A stretch of 64,000 nucleotides of DNA, taken from NCBI RefSeq assembly GCF_008831285.2, contig NC_045140.1, positions 10,848,505 through 10,912,504 on the forward strand. Direction: 5' to 3'. The stretch is from Nymphaea colorata. Its lineage: Eukaryota; Streptophyta; Magnoliopsida; Nymphaeales; Nymphaeaceae. This document shows positions 58,871 to 64,000 of this stretch, piece by piece. How positions within the stretch are numbered: the first letter of the stretch is position 1; every line of letters starts with the position of its first letter. Made by a program: the position numbers and the translations under genes. Below the pieces are notes generated by a model that saw nothing but the letters and a program-made list of their open reading frames with translations, was not told the DNA's origin and did not search any database.

Positions 58871-59729
58871 GCTTTGTACCTTTCCAAATAGCTTGAAGAC
58901 CCATTTCCATCCCGTGACATGTTTACTAAAATCATTTCGAACCAGTCTCCATGTGTTGTTTGTCATGAGTGCATTGTATTCATTTTGCATTGCTGCTTTA
59001 CAATGCTCATTTGTAAAGAGTCTCTTTAATGGTTTTAGGTTTGGTGTCTATATTAAGGTTGGCATGAAAGGCGATAGGCAATGGGTATTTAGTAGAAGAA
59101 TATAGATGATAGTCATGATATTTAGGATTAGGTTGACGAGTGCCTACTTGGGATCTCGTAGTCATTTGGTGTGTGCGGATGGTTGCTTGAATAGGTTCAT
59201 GGGTTTGTTCACCTTGACTAACTGATTTAGTGTGTGGTTAACAAGATGGACATTTGATGGATTTTCAAGCAAAGGAGGAATGAGACTATTATTGATAGGC
59301 CAACAAAAGGTATTGGTATGACTATACCATGTGAGTCTTTATTTTCTTCTTTGGAGAGACTTCTCTTTTGTTTTTTGAATGGAAAATCGTCTCATTGAAT
59401 GTATCATGTCAAGAGATGTAGAGTCTTTGGCTGTTCATACTCATGCATGTGTACCCTTTGTGTTGAGGAGCATAACCCAAGAATACACATTGTTCAAATC
59501 TGAAATCCAACTTGTTTGATTGATAGTCTTGCAAGCAAGGAAAACATTCATAACCAAATATTTTTAAGAACATTCATAACCAAATATTTTTAAGAACTTC
59601 TAATCAAAAACTTTTAAAAAAAAAATTCTCAATAGGAGATTTAAAGCTCAGCACCTTGGTGGGAGTTCAGTTCAAAAGATAAATGTCAGTGCTAAAATCG
59701 TAACTCCATTGATTTTTTGGAACGCTTGC

Positions 59730-60191
59730 TTCAGCCATGAGAACCAAACCTGTTTCAATGGTCAATCTATGACGTCTTTCACAGCTCCATTTTGCTGCGG
59801 TGTGTGCGGGCATGATACTCTATGTGCAATGGCCACACTCAGTTAGGTATTTAGTCAATCCTTGAAATTCTCTACCCCAATCTAAGTGGAAATACTTTAC
59901 TTTATATCCTGTAGCATTTTCTGCGAGGGACTTGAAGGCTTTAAAGACATTGCATACATCATATTTGTGTTTAATCAGGTAAAACCAAATATACTTAGAG
60001 AAGGCATCAACCAAAACAACATAATGTTTGTGTCCATGCACCCCTTCAATATTAGTTGGCCCTGTATTGTAGGCAGCAAGACCTGTCTTTTTCTCTTTTA
60101 GAAGATTAGTATAAGTCCAACAATTTTTTTGCAATATGCCTAGCTTTTCCACGGATTTGGCAGACAGGTCGATTACTGTTTTGAAAGTCAT
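59730..60191 (-). pseudogene. Integrase of copia D
   Basis: The open frame 60191-59820 carries the integrase core: 'HYVVLVDAFSKYIWFYLIKH' (first catalytic D), then 'YFHLDWGREFQGL' (second D). The third region, 'PHTPQQNGAV' near 59800, lies in another frame. It would insert the DNA copy; it is broken here. Confidence 0.87.
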
Positions 60192-60517
60192 CTCTTCGTC
60201 CTCCTCTACTATTTTTATAGCAGGGCTTCCTCAGATTCTATAGTTTGAAGATCGATTGTAACTATCATTGTTGAACGCAGCATTAGCTGCAAGTTGCAGC
60301 TATTCACAGTTTTGCTCTCCAATTTCTTTAAGATTGGCTTCTTGGATTAATAATAGCCCATGGAGCTCAGTTAAACTAATCTGATCTTTTCAAATCTCTG
60401 TACTAGTGTGAAAAGCAGAATATTCAATAGGAAGACCTCCTAAGATTTGAAGAATGAGATCATCTTCATCAATAGGTTTGGCAACTAGCTAGTTGATGAG
60501 CAATACTCTTTGCTTTG

Positions 60518-60962
60518 TTAATGAAAGCATCCATAGAGTATGTTCCCTTTTTGAGATCTTGGAGTTGACACTTCAGTTGCATAGGAATCTATAAGAGTGT
60601 TCCACTCTTCAACAGAAGATTTTAACCCAATAGCTTGGGTATCGAGAGGTTCTAATAGAGAAGATTTAATCCAACTTAACAAAAGTTGGTCACGACGCAG
60701 CCATTCAGTATACTCTTTATTAACTTCAGTAGTGCTACCTGGTTTGAACTTTGGAGGAGCAGGTTTATTACCATCAATAAATCCCATAAGATCATAAGAG
60801 ATCAGTATGGGTGTAAATTGGTCTTCCCAAATGAGATAGTTTTCTGTCATCATTGAGAGCTAAAAAATGTTGAAGACTATTGGGGTTCTGAAACAAGAGA
60901 GAATTGAGACTCATACCAGAACGGTCAAAATTTTGAGATACACCTGATCTATGTCCTGCCAT
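60518..60962 (-). pseudogene. Gag of copia D
   Basis: The likely start is the ATG at 60962 (MAGHRSGVSQNF). A frame shift near 60850 leads into the open frame 60853-60518 with 'NYLIWEDQFTPILISYDLMG', 'DQLLLSWIKSSLLEPL' and 'SSVEEWNTLIDSYA', all standard for plant copia Gag. The rest, to about 60200, is scattered in other frames. Confidence 0.87.
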
Positions 60963-61020
60963 GGTGAGCTACCAACCAAGTTTCAGTCGAAGGAATGCTG
61001 CAACTGTTCTCCAATGCCCT

Positions 61021-61032
61021 GCTCTGATACCA
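61021..61032 (-). promoter_or_regulatory. Primer-binding site of copia D
   Basis: The minus strand reads TGGTATCAGAGC, a perfect initiator-Met tRNA primer site, directly next to the 5' LTR. Confidence 0.95.
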
Positions 61033-61394
61033 TGTGAAAAGGAAAATAAACAGAAGAAGAAATGATTTCACGTGGTTCAGTCTAATGATGACTTACGTTC
61101 ATGAATAAAGAGCACTAGCTACTTGCTCTATTTTTCTTGTTTTTATTTCTTTCTCTAGCTCTAGTATTTATACATAGAGAGACATTAGATTTACGACGAT
61201 TGTTTCCATGATTTTTTCTTGGATAAAAGGAATCAGTTAGATTCTCCTCATTTGTGCTGAGTTGGTTGCAGCCTTGATCTTCTCCTTGATTGGAGAGAGA
61301 TCCTCCTCGAATCTTCTATCCTTGATTGATTTTAGCAGCACTAGTTGGCATATCTTCAACCTTATCTCTTCTATCATTATCTGTTCTGCTAATA
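61033..61394 (-). repeat. 5' LTR of copia D (minus strand)
   Basis: 362 bases, TGTGAAAAGG...GCTAATA on the plus strand; the terminal CA of the other copy is TA here by one transition. It is followed by the 'gaaag' target duplication. Confidence 0.93.
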
Positions 61395-61399
61395 GAAAG

Positions 61400-63489
61400 A
61401 ATACCGAGTGTCATTGAAGACCTGTGTTTTTTTCTTCTATGAAACTCGGAGATCGTCTATAGAAATGGTTTGTGATAGTCCTCACACCGTCTCATCATCA
61501 CTACTTATGCATTGTGGGAAGAGAAATCGTCGGTGAGGACTTTTCCTCTAATGAAACTGAGGAAGCATGGACGCTCTCAAATCATTGGTCGGTATCAAGG
61601 ATGGGGAAAGCACAACGTCATCTTGCTCACACCGTCAATGAAGCCTTAATTTATCTGATGAAGTTGAGAAATTGTTAGAAGAAACCATAATTTCGCTAAT
61701 GCTGCCCACGAAGAGTTTGTTGAAGCTATTTTGAGGGTTGCCAAATCAATAAATAGTCATGAAACTTTGGCGAGCCACAATCATTTCTACGTTATCATCA
61801 GTGAAAGCGGCAGCCCATTACTTTCCATTTGTTGCATCACAAACATGTAGCCGCATGAAGGAATTTGGTGGTTAAATGAAAGGTGGTTATGATAACTTTT
61901 CATCAAATATCCCTTACAAAGAAAGTAAACAAACAGATTTGGAGGCGATCAAAATTTCTTGGGCTTTGGCGGAGATTGTGAAGACTGAGAAACTAGGGTT
62001 ACAAGAGTTCAGCTCTCTCTATCTCTCTTTTGGTGAACGGGAATGCTGGCTTTGATGTCGATTCTCTCTCTCTCTCTCTCTCTCTCTTTTGTGTGTGTGT
62101 GAGTGTGTGTAAACGTCCATCTCTCTCGGATGAACAGGCATGCAGGCGGTGGAGCTTGTGAATATGCCCAAGTTGGGTATTCCTCTCTCTTTCCTGTGTG
62201 CGTTATATTTAAAAGTGCTGACTGCTGCTTACCATGCTCATAACATATTTCATGAAATGCATAAGCTCTCTGACTGTTGCGTTGTTGAAAAGTGTTGGCT
62301 TTGATGTGGGATTTCTTTTGTTTACCATGCTTATAACCTGTTCAGTCAAATGTGTAAGTGAAGAATATTGGGCTTACGAAACGCGTATTTGAAAACTTTC
62401 TGGTTTGTCCCACTCTTCCATAAGGTTCACGTTTGAAAACTTTCTGGTGTCAAATTTTTTACTACTTTCTTATTGTAAAAATCTTGTTTGCATATCTCGA
62501 ATAGAATCAAATTAACTGCCTTTGTTGATGTGCACTTTTGCCCTCAAAATTGTCATGCCAAGAAATTGAGAACCAATTCCACAGATTTGTTGATGCCATA
62601 TCTATAAAATTCTACAGGCTTTCGCATGGCTCAATACTTCAAGTATGGTTTCTATGAATGGTTCTACATGTAGTACAAAATAAGCTGCATGAGACCTAAT
62701 GGACTGCCTATCGGAGCCTGCAACATGGCACAGTGTTATGTATTTAATGATAAAGTCATAATGAAGATTATAGTATGATGATAGCAGGGGCAATTTATCT
62801 TCTAAAGAGGATGACCATTTGGACGTCCCTATAGGTTTGCATCTCTCTATTTTTCACATTTTGCACCAACACTACCGACTTTTCTTGATTCTTTCCTCTT
62901 TTTTTTTTTCATTTTTCTTCTTGTTTATGTTTCTCTTCTTTTCATATACTGCTTCTTGCTAATTGGGTCTTGTCTGCACGGTCAATTGTTTTCTCTCCTC
63001 TTTTCCCCTATTTTTCATTCCCTCTCATCTTCTACTCTTTCCTTGTTGCCTTTTGGTTTGAGACCATTAATTCCTACCTAGGCTTTAGGTAGTACCCATT
63101 GCCAAGATAACACATGTGCTTTGACTGCATAATTATTTTCTAGCACCACCATGAAGAATGCCTAGTAGAGCAGCTCCTTCACCCAGAATCTCTTAGTTTG
63201 CCAAATAGGTTACATGATCATTCATCCTATCCCATCACGAATAAAACTGATTTTCTTTTATTGAAAAATTCTGATGTAAGGTGTGGTAGCTAACTCTGTT
63301 AACTCATACACACACCCTTAATCTCACATGAGTTAAGGTAAATCCCTCTCAACATGAGGGTAGCTTCATGCATGAGCTGTCTGATACGCTAGCTATAAAT
63401 TTGTGCCCTATTTAAGGAATGATATCAGTATTTGGCCCCTTACTTTGTGACCTGTTGCAATTTTATTGTATTGGTCCTACTATCCTACT
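61400..63489. other. No gene recognised; (TC)n(TG)n microsatellite
   Basis: Short ORFs without recognisable domains. A pure TC run at 62062-62088 is followed by TG repeats to about 62120. 62890-63050 is rich in T and C. The sequence at about 63260-63440 may be the LTR side of the gypsy remnant that follows. Confidence 0.5.
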
Positions 63490-64000
63490 TTTTTGTATAA
63501 AGAGGCTTATGCCTGTCAATGCCCCTCCCTTGACAAATACCTTGTCCTCAAGATGTAAAGGTGGGTAGACATTCTTGCAGCAGAGATGCATCTTCCCACG
63601 GGGCGTGGATGCCTCTGGATCATGGCATTCCACTAGCCACTTAGAAATGGAGCTGGTAGGGTACTTGGCAGTCTGCTACTTAAGGACTTGAAAGGGAAAT
63701 AGCTACTCAGCTGGAATGGAAGGAACATGGTTTTGTGGAGCTGCAGGCAAGGTCTTCAAGTAGCAGGTTTCAGCCTAGATATGTGGAACACCATATGGAT
63801 TGAAGTATCACTAGGAATCTATAGCTTGTATGAGACTTTTCTAATACTTTCAAGAATCTGATAGGGGCTTGAAAATTTAGCTGTGAGCTTGTTTGTCCCA
63901 GCAAAACGTGGCACCTTGCCACCAAGGTAATTATTTAGGTGTACCCACTGCCTACCTCCTACTCCTTTGATTCTTATTGTGTTGTTGTGTCATTCTGTTC
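63490..64000 (-). pseudogene. Integrase C-terminal end of a gypsy (chromovirus-like) element, partial
   Basis: Read on the minus strand from about 63965, 'RRWVHLNNYLGGKVPRF' is followed by 'KLTAKFSSPYQILESIRKVS' and 'SIHMVFHISRLKP'. This is the conserved G-x-W-V-x-L ... K-L-x-x-x-x-x-G-P-Y-x-I ... H-x-V-F-H-V-S-x-L-K pattern of the gypsy integrase C-terminus. A stop interrupts it after 'SYKL'. Near 63560-63500 'LHLEDKVFVKGGA' resembles the end of the chromovirus polyprotein. A clear chromodomain could not be traced. The rest of the element lies beyond base 64000. Confidence 0.75.

Larger units (their letters stand above)
57298..61394 (-). mobile_element. Ty1/copia element D, two LTRs, coding-dead
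   Basis: LTRs of about 362 bp at both ends, a perfect primer site, and a perfect 5-bp target duplication 'gaaag' (57293-57297 and 61395-61399) define it. Going along the minus strand from 61394: LTR, primer site, gag, integrase, RT, RNase H, LTR. At 4.1 kb it is slightly short for a full copia element; no clear protease was found. The LTRs differ at roughly 10% of positions by eye, so it is older than copia C. Confidence 0.95.

Overview
This is nuclear DNA of a plant, almost certainly a flowering plant. It is AT-rich and filled with Ty3/gypsy, Ty1/copia and hAT elements nested in one another. It carries plant-type LTRs, initiator-Met-tRNA primer sites and a plant mobile domain (PMD) protein. 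The species cannot be told from the sequence. No bacterial-style operons, rRNA, tRNA or CRISPR arrays were seen.

Layout. (1) 1-22577: two nearly identical stretches of one large Ty3/gypsy element of the Tat lineage, recognised by a second, archaeal-type RNase H between RT and integrase. They are separated by a run of exactly 100 N (12430-12529). The left copy has an intact PMD ORF in front of gag, then gag, protease, RT, RNase H, second RNase H and integrase, a polypurine tract and a 3' LTR of about 3.8 kb. The right copy starts inside gag. The left copy carries many single-base deletions, mostly in homopolymers, which look like consensus errors. The right copy carries C-to-T and G-to-A changes, two of which make stops. 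(2) 22578-29937: mostly anonymous sequence with microsatellites, one copia gag scrap and a degenerate minisatellite. (3) 29938-41640: a nest. A decayed copia (A) is joined to a second decayed copia (B). B is interrupted in its RT by a 915-bp hAT-type non-autonomous transposon with a perfect 8-bp target duplication. Its probable 3' LTR is interrupted by a minus-strand, internally deleted copia (C) with 241-bp LTRs, a perfect primer site and a perfect 5-bp target duplication. (4) 42024-42592: a possible small host gene or fragment on the minus strand, with three phase-compatible exons and GT-AG introns; I do not recognise the product. (5) 45573-49888: the 5' part of another copia (E). Its LTR has about 100-bp sub-repeats and a 209-bp promoter duplication, and its leader is repeat-rich and partly GC-rich. 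(6) 51181-55692: a hairpin, a microsatellite and a decayed hAT transposase gene (BED finger, core, C-terminal dimerisation region) on the minus strand. (7) 57298-61394: copia D, minus strand, complete in outline with two LTRs of about 362 bp and a 5-bp target duplication, but coding-dead. (8) 63490-64000: the C-terminal end of a gypsy chromovirus-type integrase on the minus strand, running out of the window.

Apart from the PMD ORF and the possible small gene, every recognisable coding region serves transposition (capsid, protease, reverse transcription, RNase H, integration or cut-and-paste transposition). Nearly all are inactivated. The window is therefore a record of successive insertions rather than a pathway. 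The points most worth checking are the PMD passenger ORF, the nature of the duplicated 9.7-kb block across the gap, the nested hAT element and the possible spliced gene.
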